Shown here piece by piece: positions 33,922 to 45,631 of a stretch of 64,000 nucleotides of DNA. Under the pieces are notes generated by a model that had not been told where the DNA came from, ran no database searches, and saw only the letters and a list, made by a program, of their open reading frames with translations. The stretch's first letter is position 1. Each line of letters begins with the position of its first letter. The DNA is from Clarireedia homoeocarpa (lineage: Eukaryota > Ascomycota > Leotiomycetes > Helotiales > Rutstroemiaceae): the NCBI GenBank assembly GCA_001465935.1, contig LNKV01000005.1:744001-808000 (forward strand). Reading direction: 5' to 3'. Made by a program: the position numbers and the translations under genes.

Positions 33922-35766
33922 TTATTCCTCGTTACTTTTTTGCCTCCCATACGCTTCTTTTGGTAGAAAAGGTAGGGCGACTATCAGGCCTAATGCAATA
34001 AGAATCTCAAATATCCAAACGAAATAGCCCCACAGAATTTGGTGCGTGGAACCATACGCAAAGATGCTGGTGAAGAGAGCGGGAATCACCGTCCTGCCGG
34101 CGGAGACCGTTGCTAGAGAGATTGCATTCAAGGTACCTAAAGTATCAGAAGAAGGCGATATGTCGTTGATGACAAGCTGTGCACATGCTGTTCGATATTA
34201 GCAATCGGCACAGGGCAGAAAATTCAAGAGGGCCATCTAGAAGGTACGTACTAAAGGCCATCGCTACACAAAGTCCTATGAACATAAGACTTGGATAGAG
34301 AATCCAGAAAGCTATTTCATAACCTTGGCGGAGAAGAAAGTTTGCGAATGGGCAGAGCGCAAAGAAAAACGGCCAAACAATGGAACTAATCCGTAACACT
34401 CCAACGCTTCCGATACGCTTGTGCAGTGGTGGGAACACAGCCATCATCCAGAATGTTTGGGAGAGCCCCAGACCTGCCATGAAGATAGCAATTTGCAAAG
34501 GTGACAATCCAAGTCCGCCCCCTGATACAGGAGTAAACCAAAACACAGGAAGCACTGAATTTGGAGTCAGCAATGCGCTGGAATCGTGCGGAAATCAACC
34601 TGAACTGAGGAGGAATGAGAGTATTATACCTGATGTGTAGACCACTGATAAGAGGCTTATGTGCCAGTATATGTACAGACAGCGTAGAACACCAGGAAAA
34701 TTAAGAAGGTTTCTAATGGTCATTTTTTCTTGTGCTCCGGGTTTCGCATACGATTTCGTTCCTAGAGTCTAATGGGTGGTCAGTTGGGGCAGATCAAGTG
34801 AGGCCGACCTATTTTATACTGACTTCCTTGACGAAGAAAGTAGCCACGAACGCTGCGCTTAGTCCAAGAAGTCCAGTGCATACTGTAGGCAGCGCAAAAG
34901 GAAAATCTTCGAAAAATTTGATACCCCCAAACACAGAAGGATACAGTTTGGCTGGCTCAGCGAGGGCGCCACCTTGATACTGCTTGTCAGCGCGGTTGAA
35001 ACTTCCGGGCCAGGCCACACATACCGATGAGGGGTCCAATTGATATCCCGATGTTTCCAGCTACTGAAAAGTAGCTGAAAGCTCTCGCTTGTGTTTTCGG
35101 GGTACTATTCTCCGAAATCATTGTCCTCACCGTGCTTTTCAATCGTTAATTTCTGGTTAATATGAGAGGGTTATTTACTGACACAATTGTCGCGGCGAAA
35201 AGACCCGCCAGACATCTAAAAACAATCAACTGCCAGATTGCCTGGCCAAATCCAAGAACACCCGTAGTCAGCCCAACTCCAACTAGCGAAATGACTAAGA
35301 CAGGTTTCCTCCCAAATCTATCCGATGCTTGGCCCCAAGAAACCATCAACAACATCTCCACCAGGGAAAACAGCGATCCCTATCCGCTATCAGAATCCAT
35401 ACAGTAAGTAATTCACGAGGCGGTGATGGAAGTGCGACTCACGACTAATCCCGAGTAGAAGCCGACATCCTCTATCTTTTCGATGCCGCCAATTTCCCAT
35501 ATCATCTGGTTGATGAATGCAAATACCGAAAAGAAAGCTATTGGCTCCATGGTTCGAATGTAGCATAGATACAGGATCTGGGCCACAGGCAAAGGTCTGT
35601 CGTCGTCATCGTCATCTTCATTTTCCGGTGCCTTTGGCAGTGTTGCGGTAAGGTTGAGCTGCAGCTCTGGTTCGGCCGCCGTAGGGACTGGTTCAGAAAG
35701 AGGTGCAAGTAAAGGTGCTCTCTCATCAACAGCGAACGCGCCATTAGGAGATGCGGAGGACGGCAT
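33922..35766 (-). CDS. MFS transporter, DHA1-like
   Basis: Seven exons: 35766-35443, 35379-35183, 35134-35025, 34972-34824, 34768-34630, 34554-34252, 34187-33922; all phases agree, giving 495 residues. A 12-helix major facilitator. A disordered acidic N-terminus (Asp run about 53-58) leads into helix 1 (FFSVFAFINQMIWEIGG). Motif A is clear between helices 2 and 3 (GQASDRFGRKPVLV, about 124-137). Next come FRCLAGLFAATIVTVRTM and ENSTPKTQARAFSYFSVAGNIG, typical of the fungal/plant ZIF- and tetracycline-like drug/H+ antiporters. The cargo is unknown. Six introns of 48-75 nt. MITE copies lie on both sides (B 62 bp downstream, C about 390 bp upstream), and a 22-bp triple repeat lies about 250 bp upstream of the start. 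Confidence 0.9.
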
Positions 35767-36014
35767 CGTGTTCACTTGTCGCAATTCCCTGCAGTTGGTG
35801 AAGGAAAATGGGGAACAAAGTCGAGATTACAAATTGTGAGGGAATTTATAAAATTCATCCTTGCATGCTGATAGCGATACCGATGTCTGAAACCGAAATG
35901 CCGGTGTACGTGTACTTGTACACTAGATCAGCTCTCCCGGAATCTAATCGTACAGCGCCTTCGAGCATTGGGCCGTGTAGACGTACTCGGTTCTTCAGAA
36001 AAGGGGATAAGAAG

Positions 36015-36080
36015 CACAGCTCTATCAATTGCAAAGCACAACTCTATCAATTGCAAAGCGCAACTCTATCAATTGCAACG
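36015..36080. repeat. 22-bp tandem repeat, three copies
   Basis: Three units of 22 bp (36015-36036, 36037-36058, 36059-36080), each with the CTCTATCAATTGCAA core. Changes are transitions plus the last base. They lie 249 bp upstream of the MFS start codon and may carry repeated regulator sites (each unit holds the palindrome CAATTG); this is inference. Confidence 0.85.
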
Positions 36081-36158
36081 CATATAAATTGTCGTATCGA
36101 CAGTCAAGTCACTGCTAACAAGGGTGTTGGTGGGTTGTTTATGTACTTCCGCACCTTA

Positions 36159-36248
36159 TCCCCCCACGCCCCCCATGAACAAAGGGTGAATTCATAGGTG
36201 GCAAGACGCAGAAAAGAGTTACCTTTGTTCAAGGGGGGTTGGGGGCGG
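36159..36248. mobile_element. MITE copy C
   Basis: A 90-bp element between TA dinucleotides (36157-36158 and 36249-36250). The ends are C-rich (CCCCCCATGAACAAAGGG) and inverted on the right (CCTTTGTTCAAGGGGGG). The core GGTGGCAAGACGCAGAAAAG matches copies A and B. It lies between the MFS promoter and the 3' end of the sphingomyelinase-like gene. Confidence 0.85.
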
Positions 36249-36440
36249 TAGGTTATCGATTAACGCCGAAACCCAATGGGGATTATGCACGCGAAACGAA
36301 TCACTCAAGCGAGCAAGTTACTGTTGGCTACAAACTTGACATCATAAGTTATCATATCATCAATTGGCTCAATGCTACCCAGAACATCGTCACCTCCAGT
36401 TCTGCTTGTACCGAGGCTTTCTTCTCCATTTTACGACCTC

Positions 36441-38573
36441 TTACCATGGCCCATCATTAGATGGACAAGCATAACCCAAAGCCGCACTTCCACTTCTCAG
36501 ATAGCATACCTTTTGCCGCGCACATGCTGCCGTACTGCAGTTTTGCGTCATGGCTGAACTCTTGGTCTCCAAGAAATTGTACACTTCTACAATCGTGTTG
36601 TTTGCGAGCATATTTTCAGTAACGCCATGCCAGAAAGCGCCATCTAATGGTGCCGTCGCAGACAACGTTGTGTTGGGGTCATATGTCTGGCGGGCGTCGT
36701 ATTCGAATTCCCAGATGGGCGTAGCCCATGAATTGGCGTTAGACATGTTGGCAAAATATGCTTGATAGTTGACCACAGAGAAGGTTACAGCGTCGACTTC
36801 GAGATTCACCCATCCTGCGTTATTTCCCGTCAATGGAGTAATAGAAGGTCCAATGTATGCAACCTGAAGGGGTTTGTTGTAGTCAACCAAGGTAGTATTG
36901 CGAATGGCGGATGAATTGTTGGATGTGGTGGAATTTGGCAGGTAATCATAGTAGATCATTAATTGATCTTCGTGAGTATGTCCAAAGAATATTCCAGCAA
37001 TAGTAGAGGGAGAAAAACGTGCGACTATGCTGTAGAACAAAGCTGTGGGGTTCGGAAGTGCGTTCGTGCCATCGTACCCAGGTATGACATGACCAATAAT
37101 CCAAACACGTTGATCGATATCTTCAGACTTTTGCAGCTCGTTCGCAAGGAATGTGAGAATCCCTGAGTTATCTGGATTGGTCATATTGTAGTAGTTGAAA
37201 ACGTTATCTGTATACCAAAAGTCCGTGTTGATAGAAATAATTTTCAGACCTTGCGAAGTGACCGTAGCATAAGCACCATAATGATTTGCAGCGTACTGGG
37301 CTGCAGTTTCGTTGATCCATCCATTGTCGAGCCACATGCTCGATAAAAGGTTGTAGTTCCACGAGAATTCATTAGTTTGACCGGTCGAATTGTTGATTGA
37401 ATTCGGAGAATTGAACGCTTCGGGGAGCGAATCATGGTTGCCAAGAGTCGCATAAATAGGAGAGTTCTTCATTTGGGCTTTGAAGGTCTGGTATGTGACC
37501 ATCTCCTCATATTCCACATACGCTCTACTCAGTTGATCGTCATTATCGTGACTCACGATATCACCAGTGAAGATTGTAAAGTTAATACTGGATTTCTTGA
37601 TGAACCGATCCATAGTAGAAAATGCCGAGAGAGCAAGATCCGGAGGACTGTCGCAGTAGAAATATCCAAAGCGGGATGCTTGAATTGATGGATTAATACT
37701 CGTTGTGTTCAGATCGGTATTTGTGGAATATGGCCTGCAGCACAAGTACTGAGAGCAATTGGCCTCGCTCCCAACATCATATCGGGGATCAAGATGCCAA
37801 TCTGAGAGATGTAGCACGTTGATGGTTTCATCTATGGAGCGATCAGAGTCATGACTAGATGAAGCAGCATTGACCAAGACTTACTTGATGGAGAAGGAGC
37901 TGTCGTCTTATTCGCTGGCTTTGGCTTGAAGTACGCAGACTCGTTGATGGGTATGGTTGGCGGTTGACTGCAAGTGTCCCAGACGTAAAAGCAATATCCT
38001 TGCATATCATTGGTAGCCATACTCATCCTAGCAAATAGCTGAGCAAGATAGGGTCCTGTTCCGCCGATCCCGGAATACTGCTCGTAACAGGTTTCCGCGT
38101 AGATACTGTCATATACTTTTGGGAATGCTTCACAGGCACGGATGAGTAGGCTCACTATCGTACTCACTGGCTGCGTGATGGCTGCCAAATGCATGACCTC
38201 GGTACCAGCAATACATTTTGCGCAATCGGACGTAAGGCCATTTCCATTGGCAATAGCTAGGAGTTCGTTGAAGATGTTGCCCTCGATTTCCTGTTGACTT
38301 CTCTACGTCAGCAATGAAAGTGAAGATTTTGGGGGGTCATCTGTACCCTAATGTTGGCAACGGAGCTGGGGTTGGAGATGTCTCATTATATGAGGGCACA
38401 GGACCACTGCCATTGTAATATAGTGTCGGTCCGCCATCAGCATTAGGAACGATGTTGGTAAGGGTCTGATTAAGTGCTTCAGAACTCGACGGGACTGATC
38501 GCCGTCTGTGACCTTTATGTGCTGCCGTGAGCGACAAAAGGGATAAGCCACTCAAAAATGTCTGGATACGCAT
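36441..38573 (-). CDS. Acid sphingomyelinase-like phosphodiesterase
   Basis: Exons 38573-38347, 38297-37885 and 37831-36441 give 676 residues. A signal peptide is visible (MRIQTFLSGLSLLSLTAAH). A Cys-rich saposin-B-like region follows (about 75-165; CAKCIAG, ACEAF, CYEQY, GYCFYVWDTC), then a calcineurin-like metallophosphatase domain. Dimetal motifs: D224-W-H226, GD304-IVSHD, GN345-H346-D, WIIGHVIPG, and GHTHEDQ. This is the domain order of acid sphingomyelinases, which cleave sphingomyelin-type lipids in acidic or extracellular spaces. Fungi lack sphingomyelin, so the natural substrate is more likely another phosphodiester. Many N-glycosylation sites; Cys-rich C-terminus (CSTAACARQKVCYL). 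The first intron pair was chosen to keep frame. Confidence 0.92.
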
Positions 38574-39558
38574 GATTGGAAAGCGGTCGCGAAAGTCATA
38601 CGATTTGCTTGACAATGCAAGATGAGGAAAATCCCCAGATCTTTCTCATACATATACTTATGCTGCACAGCGGGCTGGTAACCATGATGACGACTGACAC
38701 TGCACGTGGGTGCAGAGAAAACCGGTCAATCGTAATCAAAAGTCGCCCTATCATGCATGGCAACGATGGGAGCAAATACGAATTAGGAAGGTCGTTGGCT
38801 CGTACCTGGCAGAAAGGTAGACATTTGTCGAACCCGGGAGTTCCACGCGGTCTATCGACCATAAGTTAAGTTATATCCGCAGTCCATATTTAAGAACCTT
38901 CACAGAGTTCACAGAGTTTGCGGGATCTGGATCTAGACTTCCCCGCACGTTGAGTTTAGAAGCGATGAGATTGGCTGAGCCACTTGTCTATCTATGTTTT
39001 CATCTCGATGACGATCATCTTTGAAGTCATTACTTGATGGAAAATGTTCGAAGGAAGGAGGAAGGAGGAAGGAGGAAATCGAAGCTTCAGTCGTGATTGA
39101 TTGCTCTTCCTCTTACTTCAAAGTCTTTGAGTAGATGTCTGAATGTGCGTAAGATATTCTATATGCCAAGTCTTGATGTCTCAACCTCCACGGCGCGGAA
39201 ACAAACCCGCAACCAATTAGTAACTAGCTTGAAAATCGCGATTTGGGCTACTGCCTACTTTGAGAGCTCTTCTTCCCCGACACTTTTAATTCTTAAGTTG
39301 AATATTAGAGATTATGACTGATCCATCTGCTTGTATTATTAAGTACAAGTTTTGACGGATGAGATGGCGATTCTTTTTTGATTCGAATGGGGCGCAACGC
39401 TCGCTAAGTACGGTTTGTTATAGAACTAATTGGCGTAAGCTTACACGTCTACGCACGCTGCGACGCCCTCAAGATGGCCCGTTTCGTGGGATTTTCTTGC
39501 ATACAATTGTTATCAACGTTGCTTCAATCCAGATCTTTGGTTCCCAGTGGAATACCAC
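38574..39558. other. Intergenic region
   Basis: This is the upstream region of the sphingomyelinase-like gene. A GGAGGAA repeat lies at about 39055-39078. Short frames only; I see no gene. Confidence 0.5.
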
Positions 39559-40570
39559 CTAGCTCAGTGGTGTAGGTCTGCGGCTGCTACTCGAACCATG
39601 TTCTTTGTGACGGTTCTTTCCGCTCACGGGCGCAGATGGCTCCTTGGGATGCTTTGTATGTGGGTGAGTTGGATCATTACTGCCAGCCTTCTTGTTCTTA
39701 ACAGCTGGTGGTGCGATGACCACTGGGTTCTGAATATCAGCGAGTTGCTTCTCTAGTGCCTCCTTCTCCTTTACTAGTTTAGCAAGCTTCTCGGCTATTT
39801 TTTTTCTTCTTTTCCTCAGCAGTATTCACCAATCCGGTATATCCATCGAGCTTCTCGTGATACTTCATATATTTTTCAACTGCGAATGAGTTTCCATCCT
39901 TGTCGGTCAACGGATCAACTGCCCACCAGTCTGAGCGCGCCTTCTCGTACTGGTCATAATCAACATCTATAGGAGGAGTAATGGCCGCGGCTTTATTTTG
40001 TTTCCGAAGTATATTATTTGTTGCCACACCATTGCGGTAGGCCTCTATAGCTGGTTCGATCAGACGGACATATCTTTTAGCCGCCTTCAACTTCGGACCT
40101 GATTTTCCTTTGCTTTACAGCACTGTAACATGAATGCTAGCCTAGTCATAGGTTAGGCATGCGAATTCTGTCTTGCAAGTTACCGCCTTCGCCTTCTCAG
40201 CGTCCACCCTGTGCTGAGCTTCTGCTAGCTCAGCTTTGCAATTTGTGACTTCCGATGCTTTCTTCTTCAATTCGCTTCTGATCTCGATCTCTTTTGCTGA
40301 AGGTTTTTCTGGCTGTCGTTGTGGCGCAACTTCGACTGCCACCCCCGTTTTCTCGATGCTCGGGAAAGAATGGAACTCGATGTTGGAAACTTGTGGTTGC
40401 AGATCTGTGGAGCTTCCATGTAGTGATGCTTTCTTCTCACTAGATTCTGGCTGAGTCTTACCAGATGCTGGCTGAGATGGCTTTTCTCGAGTCACTGAAG
40501 TGTCGGTTTTACCCCTGGGAGGCATAGTGCGGTCCTCATCCGCGCGTCGGTGTTTACGGGGAGCAGGCAT
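39559..40570 (-). pseudogene. Coiled-coil protein gene with homopolymer frameshift
   Basis: A coding track runs from the ATG at 40570 to a stop at 39559-39561. The first part (to about 40180) is polar, with a predicted coiled coil (KKKASEVTNCKAELAEAQHR). The second part (about 40110 to 39806) begins LKAAKRYVRLIEPAIEAY. Two stops between the parts lie in one frame and can be removed by a GTAACT...AAG intron (about 40184-40105), although its acceptor is weak. In the second part the frame breaks at an 8-base A-run on the coding strand (39798-39805). One base fewer would restore a lysine-rich coiled coil continuing to 39559. This is either a real pseudogene or a one-base assembly error. Function unknown. 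Confidence 0.55.
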
Positions 40571-41529
40571 CTTGGATGTTGTCACCTAATTGTGAGGATG
40601 TAATTGGTTGAATAGAGAAGAGTTTGGATTATATTCAGATGTCAATTTGACGGAATTTCCTCGTAGCTAAATAGTCGAATTCCCATCTCGAATCTCCACC
40701 AACAAACACCTTGATATCTAGGGCTGGCCTCCTTGGGCACCACAGCATTTCAAGTTGAAGTCTAAGCCGAGAGGCTCAAGCATGTAGTTGACCCGCAAGC
40801 TGAAATACATGACCATTGGCTCGTGTGAAATGTTGCGTTATTTTTCCACCGCGAGGGATCGCAGGAACTTCTACACGTGACAATCAACCTCGAATACTAT
40901 CTTAAGAACAGCAGGAGCATCTTTTAGTAAGAAATTCTCAATTTCATCCTACGCTTCACTTTCCTTATTTTACAACCATAAATTCCTCATCTCGATTAAT
41001 TTCTTCTGGAAATTCATTGCACTCTCAATCCCATTCCCAACCATCACCACCACCACCACTTACCCCCACGTCCTAGGCAGCCCATGCTGTGTAACGCGCC
41101 CTCGACTAGACCATGATAATTCCCCGGCCCCAACCTAGTATTCGGCCAGAAGGAGCGGGTTTCAAGCCAATATCCAGACCATCAAGCAAGAGTTAACCGA
41201 ACATTCATCCGCAGAAGTTTTCGACTAATAGTTAGCCGCGCGCATTAATATCACTCGCGGCCTCACTATGCGGAGGCGGGGTATCTTTTGCTTGTCGTTT
41301 TATACGTGAGATTGGGCTATCCACTGAATTCTCGATGCATTCGTCGTATCGGCTTGTTTAGTTGGTATAGGGGTTGTACAATCTCCCCAGGGAGGTACCG
41401 CTTACTGTAGGAAAGAAGACTGCTTGACTTTGACAAGTGAAGATTATGACTAGTTTCTTCGGGGCTGGGAGATCTAATCCAACTAGAGAATAAGCCTTCC
41501 CATACTGCAGAACCAAGTTTAGTTTCGAA
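40571..41529. other. Intergenic region
   Basis: This holds the upstream region of the 40570 frame and the 3' flank of the sugar transporter. Short CAC runs lie near 41047-41060. I see no gene. Confidence 0.5.
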
Positions 41530-43251
41530 CTATACATGTTCATCCACCCGCTCAATATGAGTCGCTTTCCCCTTATCCACACTCTTTGCATCGTCTCCCT
41601 CTCCGAAGTCCATCTCCCTCAACTTATGCGCTCTCCTAAACCTCGGCAGCGTGTCCTTAAATGCCCCCTTAATAATCTCCCCCTCAAACAACAAATGCAC
41701 TCTCTCCAACGGAACATTCTTTGTCTCGGGCACACAGACCACCGTATACACAGTCATAATCACACAGCATACGCCAAACAATAAGAATGTTCCGTACGTG
41801 ATTCCACTCAACATATACGGTGTAATTTTCGAAATGACAAAATTCATCAACCATTGGATAGCGATTGCAAAAGCCATACTGAAACTGCGTAGGTGGTTGG
41901 GCGAACACTCGGAGCTGAGAACGAAAGGGATTGGGCCCCAGCCAAAGGAGTAGAACACTACAAAGAGGTAGACGCAGACAATAGCGAAGATGGAATGGCC
42001 GGTCAGGTGGCCCTCAACGGGTGGATTGATAGCTTGGTTCACACCGATGTAGAACATTGCGAAAGCTTGACCAATGCCGCCGATAATGAGACACCATTTA
42101 CGACCGAGTTGTTCAGTGGCAAACATGAGTCCTAGAGCTGTAAGGCAGACTTTCACCACACCATAAATGCCCGTTGCAAAGAGACCATTCGATGTACCCG
42201 TGAGACCAATGGAAGAGAAGATTTGCGGGGAGTAGTAGTTGATGCTGTTAGTTCCTGTCCACTGCTGCCAAAACTGCAGGATGGCGGCCATGGAGACTGC
42301 GTAGAAAGCGGGCTTGGAAGAGATGGTTAGGCGCATTTGCTGCATGAGGGTGAGCCGTTCTTTGCCTTCGAAGTCGGCGATGATTTCACGGTATTCTTGG
42401 GTGAGGGATGGGTTGGTGACAGATTTGCGGCGGACGCGGGACAGTGCTGCGAGAGCTTCGTCATGTCGGTCTTTCTCAACGAGCCACCGGGGGGACTCGT
42501 TTTGAAAGAGAAGACCGATGAGAAGGAGAATGCCGGGGATCGTTTGGAGGGCAAATGGGATTCTCCACTTTAGGTCGTTGGTGCCAGAGAAATTCTTGTT
42601 GACGCCGAAGTTGATAAAATACGCGAGCATGATGCCGGTACTGTGTAAATTAGCGCACTTCGAATTAATATAGGTGCATCATGGCTAGAGTACTCACACA
42701 TTGAACAGTTGCATGCACCCAACGCATCTCCCCCTGATCTCCCTACTTGCATTCTCTCCAATGTAGGTTGGCACCACAGCAGAAACCAATCCCACTCCAA
42801 AACCTCCTATAAATCTTCCAATATACAACTGCGTTAAGTTATCCGTGCCTAACCCACTTGTCGTCTGAATGATACTCCCCACCAGAAAGAAGAAATCCGC
42901 CACAAACAGGGCTGTTTTCCTCCCAAAGACATCTGATATGTAAAATGAGCTTAGGGCCCCGAAAAAACAACCCCCTTGTAGCGTTGAAACGATGTTTCCA
43001 GATAGGTTATCATAAGAAGAGGAGTTAGACTTAGGGTCGAGTGAGAATGAATGCTGGAATGAGTCCATGGTCAGGATCCCACCGATAAGACCAGTGTCCC
43101 AACCAAAGAACATGCCCCCAAAGGAGGCGACAGCTGTGAGGAAATATACATTGCGGTTAATATTTATATCTGTGAGAATTTGGTGGATACGGGAAGGTTT
43201 GGAGACAGCGATATCGCTTGAGGTCAAGGAGGAGGAGAGGCGATTGGACAT
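41530..43251 (-). CDS. Sugar transporter (MFS, hexose-type)
   Basis: Exons 43251-42698 and 42640-41530 give 554 residues, a normal length for fungal sugar porters. Signatures: SFGGMFFGWDTGLIGGIL in helix 1, DVFGRKTALFVADF between helices 2 and 3, GRFIGGFGVGLVSAVVPTYI, REIRGRCVGCMQLF, ESPRWLVEKDR before the central loop, QQWTGTNSINYYSPQIF in helix 7, and CVPETKNVPLERV at the C-terminus. The QQ-x2-G-x-N-x2-NYYSP motif marks sugar-binding residues of the hexose porter type. Cargo could be a hexose, pentose or disaccharide monomer. The cytoplasmic tail is charged. A 65-bp duplication lies in the region upstream (43416-43550). Confidence 0.93.
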
Positions 43252-43415
43252 GGCTTCGGTTGTTTACCCCTTTCTTGTTTAATCGATCACACCAGTTACC
43301 AAGCACGAAAATTCTCAAACTCAAGACGCCGTGTAGAAAAATGATGTTCGTCAACAAGGGATAGAATAGAGAAAAGCAGCGATATATATTCAGTCAAAAC
43401 AATGACGATATATTT

Positions 43416-43550
43416 CTCCGTCCACTCGACAAGGATCGGGATACTTACAATTGCACTGTAACCCCATACTCCGCTGACCACTCCGTCCACTCGACAAGGA
43501 TCGAGATACTTACAATTGCACTGTAACCCCATACTCCGCTGACCACTCCG
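43416..43550. repeat. 65-bp tandem duplication
   Basis: The segment starting CTCCGTCCACTCGACAAGG is repeated at 65-bp spacing (copies from 43416 and 43481) with a single G/A difference in the second copy's GATCG[AG]GATAC. It lies 165-300 bp upstream of the sugar transporter start, inside its probable promoter. Confidence 0.95.
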
Positions 43551-44299
43551 TACTAACCTGGAACTGTTTGTGAGTGCAGAGAGTGTTTAGTATAGGGGTA
43601 TCGATAGGATAGAGCTATGAGTGGGGCCGTTACATTCTGGCTTTTGCTGTCAGCTTGTGACCGGGATCGGCCGGCTGTTGGAAGGATAGAGGTTAGTGAG
43701 TTGTATTAACATGGTTCAAGTAACTAATAATGTCGGAAAAGGCAGGTTTATGAAGTGAAGCAGAGTGACAGATTCTTGGAAAGAGGAGAGTGGAAAGATC
43801 GTGGGGGTGGACACCTGTGTTATCATACCTGGATGGTTCATGGTTCATGGCAGGTTTGCCGAGAGTGTTGTTTATTCCGCCATGGAGAATTGAGGAGGTG
43901 GATTAGTTACCCCGAATATTCCCCCACGTGCATCCTCTCTAGAATGATCTGGAATAGTGTCCCCGCATTTAGAGGTTTGCATACAGTTGCCGATAGCTAG
44001 GACGTCTAGGATGTACTCTTCGGGTCCGAAAAAACCTGCTCATTTGTAGCACAGGAGATGTGCCAACCATTGAGATTCTGGAAATCTGCATATGAACTCG
44101 CGATCAATACTAAGTTGCGCTGCGAATAGAACACTCGAATCTTGATAGTATTAAGATTTCAGCGTGAGGACTTAAGTATTCATTCGCCATCATTTGCAAC
44201 CATACTGTACCGTATTTGTGCATTGCGTGTACTCCGTCCAGTGACTGGTTTTCACCTCATAAAAAGCGGGTTGCCTGGAAATGAACGTCTCTGCTACTC
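43551..44299. other. Intergenic region
   Basis: This is the region between the duplicated transporter promoter and the F-box pseudogene. I see only short frames. Confidence 0.5.
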
Positions 44300-44952
44300 A
44301 TGTCTGATAATCATTCTGTTTTACAATTTCATATCACAACTTCACGACTCACGAGAATACCCCTGACCATTAAAAATTATGGTAGTCTTACAGAAGGTAA
44401 TGCCCTCGAGCCATGGCGTCAAATCGTCCCCTACGCGGACCGCGCAACTCTTCGCTGCTTACGCGTAACATCAATCACCTGCCCCACAGCGGCCTTCCTC
44501 TTCAGCACCATTTGTTTGCATATGCACCGCAAAAGCATCGATAACCTCGCGTCTAGAGCGGCTCATTCTCAGCTTTCTGATTACGTTACAACGCTAACAT
44601 ACAATGATGCTGTCATGCTAGATGGGCCTCTACCTGATGAGGATGTCCTTGAGCCCGTGGAACTTTTGGCATTCAATCTGGCTATCAAACGACTGCGGCA
44701 TAGGATTAAGACATTGGAAATTATAATGTCGCGGCCGGCTAGCGCCAGAACACATGCTCTGTTTCATTCTGATGTCGTCCTCAGTCTGAGCACCTTCATC
44801 AATAACATCCGCGCTCACACAGCCCTCGTTCTCGATATCCAGCTCTACATCCAAGCATGGAAGGGGCCTATTGAGCAAACAGGCGGATCAATCGCGTCTG
44901 TAGATGACCAGCCTGTTGAGTAAAGATATCTCAAATTGCGAGCTGTCCAACA

Positions 44953-44957
44953 ATTCT
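44953..44957. repeat. Left target-site duplication, ATTCT
   Basis: The five bases ATTCT directly precede the element's first terminal repeat. The same five follow its second terminal repeat at 45854-45858. Confidence 0.85.
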
Positions 44958-45181
44958 TATCGGTTGGCTTAGTACAGCTGTGGGTGAGACTGATTCGTGG
45001 CACTATACTTAGTCACAATAGGGTCTAAGTAAATGCTTTGAATTGGGTTAATTCTTCTAAACTAGGTGGGAGGGAGAGCTGGACTATATAGACTCTCTTT
45101 TCTGTACTAACTACTACTACAACGCGTATCCAATGTCCTGCAGTATCTCTCCCGTAGTTCAGTGAATACACTAAACCGATA
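44958..45181. repeat. Left terminal direct repeat (LTR-like)
   Basis: This 224-bp repeat begins TATCGGTT and ends with the inverted AACCGATA. It contains ACTATATAGAC, a possible promoter TATA. It is about 85-90% like the right copy (by eye); the differences are mainly transitions in both directions. Confidence 0.85.
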
Positions 45182-45631
45182 CTAACAACTCTTTAACTTC
45201 TTGAAATCAGCAGTAAGGTGCCAGCTCTGTACGACTAGTTGTATGTCGCTTCTTGTCATCAGTAGTAAGGTGCTAGCTCTGTACGATATAAAGATTAGGA
45301 TAGTCGATTGCCAGGAGAGTAGAGATTAGGAGTAGAGAGGAGAGGCGCTTCTCCCGGAGTATAGATGCCTATCGTGCGAAGGAAGAGAAGAGTAGAGATT
45401 AGGAGTGGAGAGAAGGAGCACTTCTCCCGGGGCATAGTATGCCTATTGTGTTACTTTGAGAATTCGAAGAGCCATAAGTGTAGCTTGTACAGTGCCCTTT
45501 ACTAGTAGTACTAAAGCATTTGTATTTATACTATTTCAGCATCTAGAGCTCGTACGACAGTAAGGGTATCGCACAAAGCTTATATCTAATCAACCTTGTT
45601 TCTAGATAGTCGTCGGTTGACTATTGATCAA

